DNA from: Bryobacterales bacterium
GTDB lineage: Bacteria; Acidobacteriota; Terriglobia; Bryobacterales; Bryobacteraceae
Assembly: GCA_003164075.1 (NCBI GenBank)
Contig: PLRZ01000681.1
Location: 10,739-15,792, forward strand
Direction of reading: 5' to 3'
DNA length: 5,054 nt
Part shown: piece after piece, positions 5,041 through 5,054 of the stretch
Position numbering within the stretch: the stretch's first letter is position 1
Layout: the number at the start of each line of letters is the position of its first letter
Translations under genes and position numbers: made by a program
Notes under the pieces: model-generated
Told to the model about the DNA's origin: nothing
Databases searched by the model: none
The model's input: the letters and a program-made list of their open reading frames with translations, nothing else

Positions 5041-5054
5041 GCAGGCACTCCTGC
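5041..5054. repeat. Short palindrome at the right edge, possibly the start of a dispersed repeat
   Basis: GCAGG (5041-5045) and CCTGC (5050-5054) form a perfect inverted repeat around CACT. Together with the preceding TCGTGGC it resembles, from memory, the GGCAGGCACTCCTGCC-type intergenic repeat common in some Acidobacteriota. The element is cut by the window edge, so its full extent is unknown. Confidence 0.35.

Noticed and set aside
1..5054. CRISPR array, tRNA, rRNA or a multi-gene defence system
   Set aside because: No regularly spaced repeats, no cloverleaf or rRNA-like segment, and apart from the RhuM fragment no nuclease, helicase or toxin-antitoxin signature is visible.

Overview
The window is a GC-rich (roughly 60% by eye) piece of bacterial chromosome with five genes, two of them transcribed toward each other. 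The best guess for its origin is Acidobacteriota, Solibacter/Bryobacter-like. This rests on inference: an archaeal-type prolyl-tRNA synthetase, a secreted HExxH plus cytochrome c protein of a kind I associate with that group, start codons with no Shine-Dalgarno sequence, and GC-rich palindromic intergenic segments that resemble dispersed repeats I remember from such genomes. None of this was checked against a database.

Layout: (i) 1-270, the 3' end of a RhuM-family gene that runs in from the left edge. (ii) 312-1754, proS, a complete class II prolyl-tRNA synthetase of the archaeal/eukaryote-like, INS-less type. (iii) 1758-2630 on the minus strand, an exported protein joining a zincin-like HELLH segment to a C-terminal CxxCH cytochrome c domain; its stop codon is 3 nt from the proS stop. 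(iv) 2631-2924, a divergent intergenic region with candidate promoters for both flanking genes and a 10-bp tandem duplication. (v) 2925-3608, a seven-helix Bax inhibitor-1/YccA-family membrane protein. (vi) 3609-3714, a short spacer with a GC-rich palindrome followed by an extended -10 promoter placed directly against the next start. (vii) 3715-4803, a 362-residue, cysteine-free, lysine-rich, mostly helical protein that I do not recognise. (viii) 4804-5054, apparently non-coding sequence with a hairpin, an 18-bp direct repeat and a palindrome at the right edge.

The genes do not form an obvious pathway. proS is housekeeping, RhuM is typical of accessory islands, and the other three look like independent envelope or unknown functions with their own promoters. 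The points most worth pursuing are the unrecognised helical protein with its apparently leaderless promoter, the HExxH-cytochrome c fusion, and the lack of Shine-Dalgarno sequences at all four visible starts. I see no convincing multi-gene novel system inside this window.
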